Assembly: GCA_016795465.1 (NCBI GenBank)
Contig: JAEUHK010000005.1
Coordinates: 1-36,952, forward strand
Length of the DNA stretch: 36,952 bases
Direction of reading: 5' to 3'
Source of the DNA: Verrucomicrobiaceae bacterium
GTDB taxonomy: Bacteria; Verrucomicrobiota; Verrucomicrobiia; Verrucomicrobiales; Verrucomicrobiaceae
Every line of letters begins with the position of its first letter. Within the stretch, counting starts at the first letter, position 1. Positions 8,733-14,340 of this stretch are shown here, in pieces. A model generated the notes under the pieces. It was not told the origin of the DNA, searched no databases, and saw only the letters and a list, made by a program, of their open reading frames with translations. The position numbers and the translations under genes were made by a program.

Positions 8733-10004
8733 TCACACGCCGGGGTTTGCACGCCGGATCTCCTGCCGCAGATCGGTGATCCCGTCGCGGATGGCATGCA
8801 GTTCGCGTTTGAACTCGCTGAACAAGGGGTGGCGGTCCTCCCAGCGGCTGTCTGCCATGAGGCTGTTCAGTCCCGCGAGAGCCTCGTTCGCCCAGTTCAG
8901 GCAGCGTTTCAGGATGGCGAGGGTGTAGCCGGCCTCTTCGCCTTGCGCGAAACGGCGGGAGCCGAGCGCCCCAGCCAGTTTGCCCCCAATGTTCAGCGTG
9001 TTGCCGATGAATCGGCCCAAGGGCGAATCGTCCGCCTCGTCGGTATCCGTTGCGTCATCGCGATCATCATCACGCAGATCCCGCAGCACACGGAGCACCA
9101 GATCTCGCGAACGTTTCAGCAAGGGATGACGCTCCCGTTCGCGGGCCGGATCTTCATCAAAGCCGTCATCGAAGTCGTCGTCATCCTCATCGGTCAAATC
9201 ATCTTCGGCATCCTTCCACTCTTCACCTTCGTCATCCGATTCAACCTCCTCGTCGAAGTCTTCCCGCTCTTTCGCCGGCGATGTCCTGTTTTGATTCTCC
9301 TGCGCATCGGCCATCATGCCGAGCATGTGATCCCAGCCCATGACAAAGGCCACCTTGGTCTCATCATCATCCTCACCATACTTGTCCATGGCCTCCATGT
9401 GAGCCTCCGAGACACGGTCAGAGAGCTTCAGAGACTCCTCCCACGCATCCTCGGAGAAGGGGACCTCGTCATCATCGTCCTCTTCGGTCTTTTCAGGGCG
9501 TTTGATGATGGTGGCCAGCCAGTTTCGCATGGCGTTGAGGTTCGCAAACTGTTGCGCCTGCTCCTCCGCCTCGTCCATCTGCCAGGTGAATTCGGTGATC
9601 TGCGTGTCAAAATCCGTCGTCTCGATCACCACACGCCCGTTCGCCTCTGAGAACCACTCGATGTAAAGCGAGTTCCGCCATTCGAAAGGGATGGGCTTCT
9701 CGTCCTCCATGCAGCGCTGCCACTCCTCGTCCGAGGCGGTGATGTGCTTCACCTTCCGTGAGGCCGTGATATCGCCAACGATGCCCTGCTGTAGTGGTTT
9801 CAATTCCCCCTGTTTCTTTTGCCGTCGAGGCTCAGGATTCACGAACTGGATCTTCGCCCCGGCCACATCACGCCAGGCATCGCCTTCGAGGTCTAGCTTC
9901 AGCGGCTCTTTTCTCCCCAAAAGCCAGATCAATCCGCGCACGCGTCCGCGTTCGGTGTTGTCGATCTCTCCTTTGACGATTGCCTGGTCGAGTCTGAAGG
10001 CCAT
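8733..10004 (-). CDS. Acidic protein of unknown function
   Basis: A 423-residue protein I do not recognise. The N-terminal part (1-150) is predicted mixed alpha/beta and starts MAFRLDQAIVKGEIDNTERG. The middle (about 170-300) holds several long Asp/Glu runs such as EEDDDDE and DEDDDDFDDGFDED. The C-terminal 110 residues are helical with regular charged heptads. No signal peptide or membrane span is seen, so it is probably cytoplasmic. The acidic block could be a linker or a basic-partner binding region. It lies 74 bases upstream of the DUF1080-like gene on the same strand. Confidence 0.6.
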   Translation of the reverse strand: MAFRLDQAIVKGEIDNTERGRVRGLIWLLGRKEPLKLDLEGDAWRDVAGAKIQFVNPEPRRQKKQGELKPLQQGIVGDITASRKVKHITASDEEWQRCMEDEKPIPFEWRNSLYIEWFSEANGRVVIETTDFDTQITEFTWQMDEAEEQAQQFANLNAMRNWLATIIKRPEKTEEDDDDEVPFSEDAWEESLKLSDRVSEAHMEAMDKYGEDDDETKVAFVMGWDHMLGMMADAQENQNRTSPAKEREDFDEEVESDDEGEEWKDAEDDLTDEDDDDFDDGFDEDPARERERHPLLKRSRDLVLRVLRDLRDDDRDDATDTDEADDSPLGRFIGNTLNIGGKLAGALGSRRFAQGEEAGYTLAILKRCLNWANEALAGLNSLMADSRWEDRHPLFSEFKRELHAIRDGITDLRQEIRRANPGV

Positions 10005-10119
10005 GTGCAGAAACCAAGCCGCTGTCGGAATCGGATTTCAATGAGTTAATCGGCGAATTGTCGGTGAGTCGTCCTGCTTGGCAAAACATCGCTTTGCTGC
10101 ACGTTGGGTCATCCCACCC

Positions 10120-11013
10120 ATGAAAAAAATCTTCCTTCTATCCATGCTGTTGTTGGCCTCCTGTGGCCGCGAAGCCTCGCCGGGCGTTCTCTCGAAGACG
10201 GACGGCAAGCCCCAGGTGCTCGTTGCCAATTACCCGCTGAAGTATTTTGCGGAGCGGATTGGAGATGGTGCTGTCGATGTTGTTTTCCCAGCGCCTGGAG
10301 ATGAAGACCCTGCCTTCTGGCAGCCCGATGACGCGGCGATCACGCAGTTTCAGAATGCTGACGTCATCCTTATGAATGGTGCCACCTACTCGAAGTGGGC
10401 GGAGAAGGTCACGCTGCCGCAATCCAAGCTCGTGGACACTTCGGCTGTCTTCAAAGCGCAATACATCGAGATCAAAGCGGATAGCACACACAGCCACGGC
10501 CCCGGCGGCGAGCATAGTCACAGCGGCACCGCCTTCACGACGTGGATCGATCTCACGCAGGCCATTCAGCAAGCAGAGGCCGTGAAGACATCGCTGGCCA
10601 AGTTTGCACCCGATGCCGAAAAGAACTTCGCGGCGCTGAAAAGGGACCTAGAGGCTCTCGATGCTCGTATGGTCGCCGTCGGCAAACGTATCGCCAATGC
10701 ACCGCTCGTCGCCTCGCATCCGGTGTATCATTACTTTGCACGTCGATATGCGCTGAACATTCAAGCGGTGCTCTGGGAGCCAGAGACCGTGCCAGATGAC
10801 AAGGCCATGGAAGAGCTCAAAGCCATCCTCGCCAAGCATCCAGGCAAGTGGATGATCTGGGAAGGTGAGCCAGCCAAGGAAAGCGTGGCGAAGCTTGATG
10901 CCATTGGCGTGAAAAGCCTTGTCGTCGATCCCTGCGGCAATGTGCCGGATGCGGGCGACTTCTTGAGCGTGATGAAGGCCAATGTGGAGGCTCTCGAAAA
11001 GGTATTTCCGTGA
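10120..11013 (+). CDS. Zinc/metal ABC transporter substrate-binding lipoprotein (ZnuA-like)
   Basis: I take the ATG at 10120 as start because it places a lipoprotein signal (MKKIFLLSMLLLASCG, C15) at the N-terminus; an in-frame start further upstream would bury it. The mature protein follows the cluster A-I solute-binding pattern: VLVANYPLKYFAERIGG-like opening, a His-rich loop near residues 122-135 (HSHGPGGEHSHS) typical of ZnuA, ASHPVYHYFARRY with metal-ligand histidines, and LWEPE later. It would capture Zn(II) or Mn(II) for import. No permease or ATPase gene is adjacent, so the partners must be elsewhere. No clear Zur operator was found. Confidence 0.8.
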   Translation: MKKIFLLSMLLLASCGREASPGVLSKTDGKPQVLVANYPLKYFAERIGDGAVDVVFPAPGDEDPAFWQPDDAAITQFQNADVILMNGATYSKWAEKVTLPQSKLVDTSAVFKAQYIEIKADSTHSHGPGGEHSHSGTAFTTWIDLTQAIQQAEAVKTSLAKFAPDAEKNFAALKRDLEALDARMVAVGKRIANAPLVASHPVYHYFARRYALNIQAVLWEPETVPDDKAMEELKAILAKHPGKWMIWEGEPAKESVAKLDAIGVKSLVVDPCGNVPDAGDFLSVMKANVEALEKVFP

Positions 11014-11082
11014 GCTGATCGAGTTCTAAGGATGAAAAGCCAGCCTCGAAGCATGGGTCTAAGAAAAATATACATTTACCTG

Positions 11083-11111
11083 TTGACGGTCTAATAAGAC
11101 TGTGGCAGACT
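11083..11111 (+). promoter_or_regulatory. Possible sigma70-type promoter
   Basis: TTGACG at 11083-11088 fits a -35 box. Seventeen bases later CAGACT (11106-11111), with an upstream TG, could serve as a weak extended -10. The surrounding AT-rich stretch differs from the GC-rich coding DNA. It would drive the small transcription unit that ends at the terminator at 11347. Confidence 0.3.
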
Positions 11112-11133
11112 TCGTTTACCTTCACTACAAGCC

Positions 11134-11322
11134 ATGAACACCAACCGGACACAACTTAACTCAACCAAGCGCTTCGAGCGTCAGGGAGAGATTTTGGTCG
11201 CCGGTCTCGGTCGTCACTTCAGTGACCATGGTAAAGGACTGATGCCCGCCTACCCGGCCTGCGACTGGAGCCTCTCCTTAAACCAACCCCATCACGAGCA
11301 GGGCGAATTTGCGCCCACCTAG
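11134..11322 (+). CDS. Small ORF or structured leader, 62 codons
   Basis: An ATG-initiated frame of 62 codons lies between a possible promoter and a strong terminator. The translation (MNTNRTQLNSTKRFERQG...) has no recognisable domain and no clear ribosome binding site. The same DNA can form local hairpins, for example GTCAC-TTCA-GTGAC at 11213-11226, so the unit could be a small RNA or leader rather than a protein gene. Confidence 0.25.
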   Translation: MNTNRTQLNSTKRFERQGEILVAGLGRHFSDHGKGLMPAYPACDWSLSLNQPHHEQGEFAPT

Positions 11323-11346
11323 CCTTCAAAGGCCAGTTTTCCGAAG

Positions 11347-11390
11347 GAAGCCCTGCTCGCCCACTCCAAGGCAGCAGGGCTTCTTCTTTT
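11347..11390 (+). terminator. Intrinsic terminator
   Basis: GAAGCCCTGCT (11347-11357) pairs over 11 bp with AGCAGGGCTTC (11373-11383), with a 15-base loop, followed by TTCTTTTT. It ends the short unit beginning near 11106. Confidence 0.7.
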
Positions 11391-11483
11391 TCCCCTCCAG
11401 TTTCGAGATCCAACTTCAACCCCATTTCACCCGACCCTTTTGAACCCATCCGCGGCCTGACCGCCGCATCCCCTCACAGCACG

Positions 11484-11519
11484 AAAAAACCCCGGCATCG
11501 ACTGCAATCGACACCGGGG
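11484..11519 (-). terminator. Intrinsic terminator on the minus strand
   Basis: On the minus strand a hairpin (CCCCGG/CCGGGG outer stem, TCGA/TCGA inner stem, 11490-11519) is followed by six T (A run at 11484-11489). A flanking 8-bp pair, 11452-11459 with 11521-11528, encloses it. It implies a minus-strand transcript coming from the 11520-12100 region, where I see no convincing protein gene. Confidence 0.65.
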
Positions 11520-11816
11520 CCAGGCCGCCAGGCAGACTCCGGGAGGAGCCGTTTTGAGACACCAAGCAATGACCTGAGAGCAGGTTTGCACCCTCCACCC
11601 GAATGTCAACCATGACAGCCATCGAATACGCAAAGTTCTTACGCCGAGGCGAGGAACGAGGGGGATTTTTGTCCCGATTTCACAGAACCAAACGGCTTCC
11701 CTGGGAGGTGTGCCATAAACACCGAAACATCCGCCGTGAAACACCTGCGGGTGCGACGCCAGCGATGGACTGACACAGCTCCATCCCGAGCGTGGCAGCG
11801 GTGTTCGTTCTTTATT

Positions 11817-11850
11817 GGCAGATCGCCCCTCAACATGGGGCCGATCTGCC
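11817..11850. repeat. Inverted repeat / hairpin
   Basis: GGCAGATCGCCCC and GGGGCCGATCTGCC form about 13 bp with one bulge around a 7-base loop. There is no T tract on either side, so it is not a classical terminator. It lies 25 bases before the large hairpin at 11876. Confidence 0.5.
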
Positions 11851-11875
11851 ATCCAAGGGCACAGAGGGCGGCATG

Positions 11876-12039
11876 CAGGCTGCTGAACAAAGGCTGTGTA
11901 AGCAGTTTGGGAACGCGGCGGCAGTGGATGCGCGGCGGCCGGTGCAGGCGCTATCGAAAGAGATAACGCCAAACCGGCCAACAAAGCAGACACTGCTGCC
12001 CCGCCCCAAAATGCACCGCAGGATTTGTTCAGCAGCCTG
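11876..12039. ncRNA. Candidate structured RNA: 164-nt nearly continuous hairpin
   Basis: The ends pair perfectly over 16 bp (11876-11891 with 12024-12039). Inside, successive helices line up: CTG/CAG, GCA/TGC, TTTGGG/CCCAAA (11906-11911 with 12005-12010), GCAGTG/CACTGC (11921-11926 with 11991-11996), GGCCGGT/ACCGGCC (11937-11943 with 11973-11979), GGCG/CGCC, and TATC/GATA closing a GAAAGA loop. Such a long folded element directly upstream of a tRNA array could be a noncoding RNA, a processing signal or a recombination site. Either strand could be transcribed; the minus strand has a terminator at 11484. Confidence 0.45.
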
Positions 12040-12149
12040 TCAGTGGCCTGACTCTGGGGAGAGTGTGTGGTGGTGTGGCCGTCTCTGTGCTCTTGGATGG
12101 TAGAACGTAGATTTTCCAATGTGGGCAGCCGTCTCGGCTGTTCCCAAAC
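12040..12149. other. Unassigned spacer before the tRNA array
   Basis: No gene is visible here. A short hairpin CAGCC-GTCTC-GGCTG lies at 12126-12140, flanked by GGG and CCC. I could not fold a tRNA in this stretch. Confidence 0.4.
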
Positions 12150-12224
12150 ACGGCGGTGGCAGACAAGCAATGCACGGGCCTCCAAAACCCGCAGATGTGG
12201 GCGCGATACCCACCCGCCGTGCCA
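12150..12224 (+). tRNA. tRNA-Trp (CCA), altered elbow
   Basis: Acceptor ACGGCGG/CCGCCGT is perfect, the discriminator is G and CCA is encoded. The anticodon loop CTCCAAA gives CCA; the pair next to the loop is C-A. The T stem GTGGG/CCCAC closes loop CGCGATA (G at position 55). D loop GACAAGCAA has A-G instead of G18-G19. First member of the array. Confidence 0.85.
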
Positions 12225-12240
12225 TTTTCCAAACTAGAAC

Positions 12241-12328
12241 GCGGCGGTAGATCGCTAAAGAGGCGACCCGGGCTGTAACCCCGGCGCTCTTCGGAGCCAG
12301 CACGGAGCATTACCGTGACGCCGCACCC
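12241..12328 (+). tRNA. tRNA-Tyr (GTA), class II, altered elbow
   Basis: The anticodon stem CCGGG/CCCGG closes CTGTAAC (GTA). A class II variable arm GCTC-TTCG-GAGC (12286-12297) is as expected for bacterial Tyr. T loop AGCATTA has G55 and an A54/T58 swap. Acceptor GCGGCGG/ACGCCGC has a G-A mismatch at the inner end; the 3' end reads A-CCC, not A-CCA. D arm TCGC/GCGA is offset by two bases. Confidence 0.75.
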
Positions 12329-12332
12329 CTTT

Positions 12333-12421
12333 CATGGAACGCATGCGCCATGCCCGGCACGACAGAGGATCACCACGCCACAGGTTAGGCGGGTAGGTCG
12401 TGTCACCGCATGCGCTCCATG
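12333..12421. ncRNA. Candidate structured RNA within the array: 89-nt hairpin
   Basis: The ends pair over 15 positions with one A-C mismatch (12333-12347 with 12407-12421). A second helix GGCACGAC/GTCGTGTC (12356-12363 with 12397-12404) and an apical CGCC/GGCG stem (12376-12379 with 12388-12391) closing ACAGGTTA complete a rod-like fold. It is not a tRNA cloverleaf although it sits between Tyr and Asp. Termini paired in a long stem are a general property of Y RNAs, the partners of Ro60, which is encoded 3 kb downstream; that link is inference only. Confidence 0.45.
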
Positions 12422-12431
12422 GCCCATCTCC

Positions 12432-12495
12432 AAAGTGGTTTCGGCTTCAGCCGAATTCAGCCTCTGAATTGCGACTGAAGTCGCAGCTACTTTTT
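12432..12495. repeat. REP-like spacer of stacked hairpins
   Basis: AAAGTGG at one end and CTACTTT at the other bracket three short palindromes: TCGGCT-TC-AGCCGA, ATTCAG-CCT-CTGAAT and TGCGACT-GA-AGTCGCA. The same architecture recurs at 15391. Confidence 0.6.
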
Positions 12496-12501
12496 CAAAG
12501 A

Positions 12502-12578
12502 GGTCCGTTAGCTCAATCAGCCAGAGCACTCGCCTGTCGAGCGAAAGGTAGCGGGAGCATAACCCGCACGGACCGCCA
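12502..12578 (+). tRNA. tRNA-Asp (GTC), altered elbow
   Basis: Acceptor GGTCCGT/ACGGACC, discriminator G, CCA encoded. Loop CTGTCGA gives GTC. The outer anticodon pair is C27-A43. T loop AGCATAA shows G55 and the A54/T58 swap; D loop AATCAGCCA lacks GG. G73 fits AspRS identity. GTC is a possible Tgt substrate. Confidence 0.85.
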
Positions 12579-12586
12579 ATTTCCAA

Positions 12587-12662
12587 GGGCTCGTAGTGAT
12601 AAAAGGCAGCACGGCTGTTTTGCACACAGCAGGCGACGGAGCGTTACCGTCCGAGTCCACCA
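12587..12662 (+). tRNA. tRNA-Ala (TGC), keeps G3-U70
   Basis: Acceptor GGGCTCG/CGAGTCC has a G-T pair at 3-70 (12589 with 12656), the AlaRS identity element. Discriminator A, CCA encoded. Anticodon stem GCTGT/ACAGC closes TTTGCAC (TGC). T loop AGCGTTA shows G55 and the A54/T58 swap. D stem GTG/CAC has an 11-base loop. Confidence 0.85.
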
Positions 12663-12670
12663 TTTCAGAA

Positions 12671-12744
12671 TCCTCGGTGATCTAACAGTAGGATGCCGCT
12701 CTGTTAAAGCGGCTGCGTTGGTGCGAATCCAACCTGAGGAGCCA
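12671..12744 (+). tRNA. tRNA-Asn (GTT), altered elbow
   Basis: Acceptor TCCTCGG/CTGAGGA, discriminator G, CCA encoded. Anticodon stem CCGCT/AGCGG closes CTGTTAA. T stem GTTGG/CCAAC closes TGCGAAT (G55). D loop AACAGTA is 7 bases with A-G in place of GG. Confidence 0.9.
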
Positions 12745-12754
12745 GTTTCAAAAT

Positions 12755-12835
12755 GCCCACAAGGTGTAACGGAGAGTCTGCACACGCCGCTTCTAACGGC
12801 AGAGGTTCCAGGTTCGAATCCTGGTGTGGGTTCCA
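12755..12835 (+). tRNA. tRNA-Arg (TCT), standard T loop
   Basis: Acceptor GCCCACA/TGTGGGT, discriminator T, CCA encoded. Loop CTTCTAA gives TCT, with a C27-A43 mismatch. T stem CCAGG/CCTGG closes the standard TTCGAAT, and correspondingly the 12-base D loop AACGGAGAGTCT keeps GG. One of only three members with a canonical T loop. Confidence 0.85.
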
Positions 12836-12846
12836 TTTTCAAAGAC

Positions 12847-12936
12847 GGAGCACGTCCGGCATAGACGAGGAAACGGTCCTGAAAACCGCTGCGCCTTAGA
12901 ACGGCGTCCAGAGTGCGATTCTCTGGTGCTCCGCCA
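12847..12936 (+). tRNA. tRNA-Ser (TGA), class II, C33
   Basis: Acceptor GGAGCAC/GTGCTCC perfect, discriminator G, CCA encoded. Class II variable arm CGCC/GGCG (12892-12906). Anticodon loop CCTGAAA puts C at position 33 where U is nearly universal. T stem CAGAG/CTCTG closes TGCGATT (G55). Confidence 0.85.
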
Positions 12937-12943
12937 ATTTCAT

Positions 12944-13005
12944 GAGTGTGGTGCAGTCCTCTGGACTGCGTCGTGAAACTCAGCCGAGACGGCTGAACCA
13001 CTTTT
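12944..13005. repeat. REP-like spacer
   Basis: GTGGTGCAGTCC-TCT-GGACTGC and CAGCCG-AGA-CGGCTG palindromes bracketed by GTGTGG and CCACTTTT. It fills the 72-base gap between Ser and Ile. Confidence 0.55.
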
Positions 13006-13008
13006 CAT

Positions 13009-13082
13009 CCCTCTGTAGCTCAACAGCAGAGCACCCGCCCGATAAGCGGGAGACCGTGGCGCGACACCACGCCGAGGGACCA
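13009..13082 (+). tRNA. tRNA-Ile (GAT), C33
   Basis: Acceptor CCCTCTG/CCGAGGG with one T-C mismatch, discriminator A, CCA encoded. Anticodon stem CCCGC/GCGGG closes CCGATAA, so position 33 is C. T stem CGTGG/CCACG closes CGCGACA (G55). D stem GCTC/GAGC with loop AACAGCA. Confidence 0.85.
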
Positions 13083-13087
13083 TTTTA

Positions 13088-13162
13088 CGCTGGATGGCTC
13101 AGACAGATGAGCAGCGGGTTGAAGCCCCGATCAGGTTGGCGCGCTACCAACTCCAGCGGCCA
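13088..13162 (+). tRNA. tRNA-Phe (GAA), altered elbow
   Basis: Acceptor CGCTGGA/TCCAGCG perfect, CCA encoded. The discriminator is G where bacterial Phe normally has A. Loop TTGAAGC gives GAA. T stem GTTGG/CCAAC closes CGCGCTA (G55, C at 58). Outer anticodon pair is G-A. Confidence 0.8.
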
Positions 13163-13171
13163 TTTTTTCAT

Positions 13172-13245
13172 GCGGCATTGATGTAACAGCAATATGCCTG
13201 TCTTCCAAACAGAGTATGTCGGTGCAACTCCGACATGCCGCACCA
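13172..13245 (+). tRNA. tRNA-Gly (TCC), altered elbow
   Basis: Acceptor GCGGCAT/ATGCCGC perfect, discriminator A (bacterial Gly usually U), CCA encoded. Loop CTTCCAA gives TCC; C27-A43 mismatch. T loop TGCAACT (G55), D loop AACAGCA without GG. Elbow loss with a G55 T loop recalls the non-ribosomal glycyl-tRNAs of staphylococci. Confidence 0.85.
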
Positions 13246-13253
13246 AATTCGAA

Positions 13254-13330
13254 GCTCTCAAAGTGTAAGAGCCATGCACGCCACTTTGCGAAGGTGGAAG
13301 CTCGAGGTGCAAGTCCTCGTGAGAGCACCA
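13254..13330 (+). tRNA. tRNA-Arg (GCG), unusual anticodon
   Basis: Acceptor GCTCTCA/TGAGAGC perfect, discriminator A, CCA encoded. Anticodon stem CCACT/GGTGG closes TTGCGAA, giving GCG. Bacteria normally read CGC with an inosine-modified ACG tRNA, so GCG for Arg is rare. T loop TGCAAGT (G55); D loop AAGAGCCAT. Confidence 0.8.
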
Positions 13331-13336
13331 TTTCAT

Positions 13337-13412
13337 GTCTTCGTGGCCGACTTAGAAAGGCACCTGTCTTGTAAACAGGCACATGTGGGCGCGAATCCCA
13401 CCGAAGGCTCCA
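13337..13412 (+). tRNA. tRNA-Thr (TGT), altered elbow
   Basis: Acceptor GTCTTCG/CGAAGGC, discriminator T, CCA encoded. Anticodon stem CCTGT/ACAGG closes CTTGTAA. T stem GTGGG/CCCAC closes CGCGAAT (G55). D loop GACTTAGAAA, 10 bases. Confidence 0.88.
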
Positions 13413-13420
13413 TTTCAAAC

Positions 13421-13496
13421 ACCCTGCATGTTGTAACAGTCAGCATTCCTCGTTGTGAACGAGGCGGTGCCGGTGCGACTCCGGCTGTGGGAACCA
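13421..13496 (+). tRNA. tRNA-His (GTG), weak acceptor stem
   Basis: Anticodon stem CCTCG/CGAGG closes TTGTGAA; T stem GCCGG/CCGGC closes TGCGACT (G55). The acceptor pairs poorly: CCC with GGG, then a bulge. The G-1/C73 pair needed by HisRS is absent; the 3' end reads AA-CCA. It may be inactive or need processing. GTG is a possible Tgt substrate. Confidence 0.7.
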
Positions 13497-13505
13497 TTTC
13501 ATCCT

Positions 13506-13580
13506 CGTGCGCAAGGCAAAGAGCCGAGCCAGCGGTCTGCAACACCGCATTACCCAGTGCAAGCCTGGGGCGCACGTCCA
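13506..13580 (+). tRNA. tRNA-Cys (GCA), altered elbow
   Basis: Acceptor CGTGCGC/GCGCACG perfect, discriminator T (U73 is the CysRS identity base), CCA encoded. Anticodon stem GCGGT/ACCGC closes CTGCAAC. T stem CCCAG/CTGGG closes TGCAAGC (G55). D loop AAAGAGCCGA. Confidence 0.88.
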
Positions 13581-13588
13581 CTTTTCAT

Positions 13589-13664
13589 CGGATACGAGAG
13601 AGCCAGCGAACTCACTTGGTTTGGGACCAAGAGGCGCCCGGGGCAGCACCGGGGTATCCGACCA
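13589..13664 (+). tRNA. tRNA-Pro (TGG), altered elbow
   Basis: Acceptor CGGATAC/GTATCCG perfect, discriminator A, CCA encoded. Anticodon stem CTTGG/CCAAG closes TTTGGGA. T stem CCCGG/CCGGG closes GGCAGCA, with G at 54, 55 and 58. D stem GAG/CTC. Confidence 0.85.
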
Positions 13665-13670
13665 TTTCAT

Positions 13671-13745
13671 TGGTCTGTAGCTCAGTGGTAGAGCATCAGG
13701 CTCATAACCTGAAGCGCGCTGGTTCGAATCCAGCCGGACCGACCA
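13671..13745 (+). tRNA. tRNA-Met (CAT), fully standard
   Basis: Acceptor TGGTCTG/CGGACCG with wobble pairs, discriminator A, CCA encoded. D loop AGTGGTA with GG and T loop TTCGAAT are both canonical; anticodon loop CTCATAA gives CAT, elongator type (or Ile2 if the C is lysidinylated). It is the clear conventional contrast to its neighbours. Confidence 0.92.
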
Positions 13746-13859
13746 ATTCAGAAGCGTAGAGCATAGGGCAAAGAGCGAAGAGTCCAAAACATCGCTAAAG
13801 CACGCGACGCGGTCATTCGGAACTCTCTTCGCTCTACGCCCTCAGCCCTTCGCTCATTC
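13746..13859. repeat. Spacer repeat with GCGTAGAGC / GGGCAAAGAGC words
   Basis: GCGTAGAGCATAGGGCAAAG starts the spacer and TTCGCTCTACGCCCT closes it as an imperfect inverted copy. The same words recur inverted at 14213-14246. No tRNA is visible. Confidence 0.5.
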
Positions 13860-13935
13860 AGCCTTGTAGCTCAACCGTGAGAGCATCCGCCTTTGAAGCG
13901 GAGGGTTGGTGGTGCGAATCCACCCGAGGCTGCCA
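13860..13935 (+). tRNA. tRNA-Gln (TTG), altered T loop
   Basis: Acceptor AGCCTTG/CGAGGCT, discriminator G, CCA encoded. Anticodon stem TCCGC/GCGGA closes CTTTGAA. T stem GGTGG/CCACC closes TGCGAAT (G55). D stem GCTC/GAGC with loop AACCGTGA, one of two members without A-G. Confidence 0.88.
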
Positions 13936-13942
13936 GTTTCAT

Positions 13943-14018
13943 GCCCAAGTAGTCCAACAGCAGAGATAACCGTCTCAGAAGCGGTCAAGTGCGGGTGCAA
14001 CTCCCGCCTTGGGCACCA
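13943..14018 (+). tRNA. tRNA-Leu (CAG), class I-like
   Basis: Acceptor GCCCAAG/CTTGGGC perfect, discriminator A, CCA encoded. Anticodon loop CTCAGAA gives CAG. The variable region is only five bases (CAAGT), whereas bacterial Leu tRNAs have a long arm. T stem GCGGG/CCCGC closes TGCAACT (G55). D stem GTC/GAT, loop CAACAGCAGA. Confidence 0.85.
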
Positions 14019-14024
14019 TTTCCT

Positions 14025-14100
14025 GCTTCCGTAGCCCAAAGCAGAGGCCGTCGGCTTAAACCCGGCGTCAGTGTGAGTGCGAGACTCACCGGGAGCACCC
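14025..14100 (+). tRNA. tRNA-Leu (TAA), class I-like
   Basis: Acceptor GCTTCCG/CGGGAGC, discriminator A, then CCC instead of CCA. Anticodon stem GTCGG/CCGGC closes CTTAAAC. The variable region is six bases, too short for a bacterial Leu tRNA. T stem GTGAG/CTCAC closes TGCGAGA (G55). D loop CAAAGCAGA. Confidence 0.8.
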
Positions 14101-14106
14101 TTCTTC

Positions 14107-14182
14107 GCCTGTGTAGTCCAGCAGCAGAGACAGCCGCTTCAAAATCGGCCCAGCGTGGGTGCGAATCCCACCGCAGGCACCA
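14107..14182 (+). tRNA. tRNA-Leu (CAA), class I-like
   Basis: Acceptor GCCTGTG/CGCAGGC, discriminator A, CCA encoded. Anticodon loop TTCAAAA gives CAA. The variable region is five bases. T stem GTGGG/CCCAC closes TGCGAAT (G55). D stem GTC/GAC with loop CAGCAGCAGA, clearly related to the other Leu copies. Confidence 0.85.
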
Positions 14183-14251
14183 ATCATCGCGAAAGACGAC
14201 CGGCAAAGCAGGCTAACTCTATGCTCTTTGCCCTTCGCTCTACGCTTCTTT
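14183..14251. repeat. Spacer sharing words with the 13746 spacer
   Basis: CTCTATGCTCTTTGCCCTTC and GCTCTACGCTTCTTTG are inverted relatives of the words in the 13746-13859 spacer. Confidence 0.45.
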
Positions 14252-14333
14252 GCTCCCGTAGCTCAATGTATAGAGCGCCTGAGGTGCTCTTCGAACGCGG
14301 AGGTTGAGGGCGAAAGTCCTTCCGGGAGTGCCA
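14252..14333 (+). tRNA. Probable tRNA-Arg (TCG), irregular
   Basis: Acceptor GCTCCCG/CGGGAGT, discriminator G, CCA encoded; D arm GCTC/GAGC good. A CTTCGAA heptamer in loop context suggests TCG, but its stem is weak and about seven extra bases lie between D and anticodon arms. T stem GAGGG/CCTTC closes CGAAAGT, the only loop lacking C56. Anticodon call uncertain. Confidence 0.5.
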
Positions 14334-14340
14334 ATTCAAC

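Noticed and set aside
10005..10119. A Zur operator upstream of the ZnuA-like gene
   Set aside because: Only a weak GCAAA/TTTGC inverted repeat is present, which does not match a Zur box convincingly.
12040..12149. Searched for a tRNA-Val to complete the set
   Set aside because: No cloverleaf with TAC, GAC or CAC could be folded here or in the 12333-12421 hairpin.
11427..12185. A 252-codon minus-strand frame with a hydrophobic stretch
   Set aside because: It runs through the terminator, the 164-nt hairpin and into tRNA-Trp. Its hydrophobic segment is a by-product of the palindrome, and no domain or ribosome site is visible.
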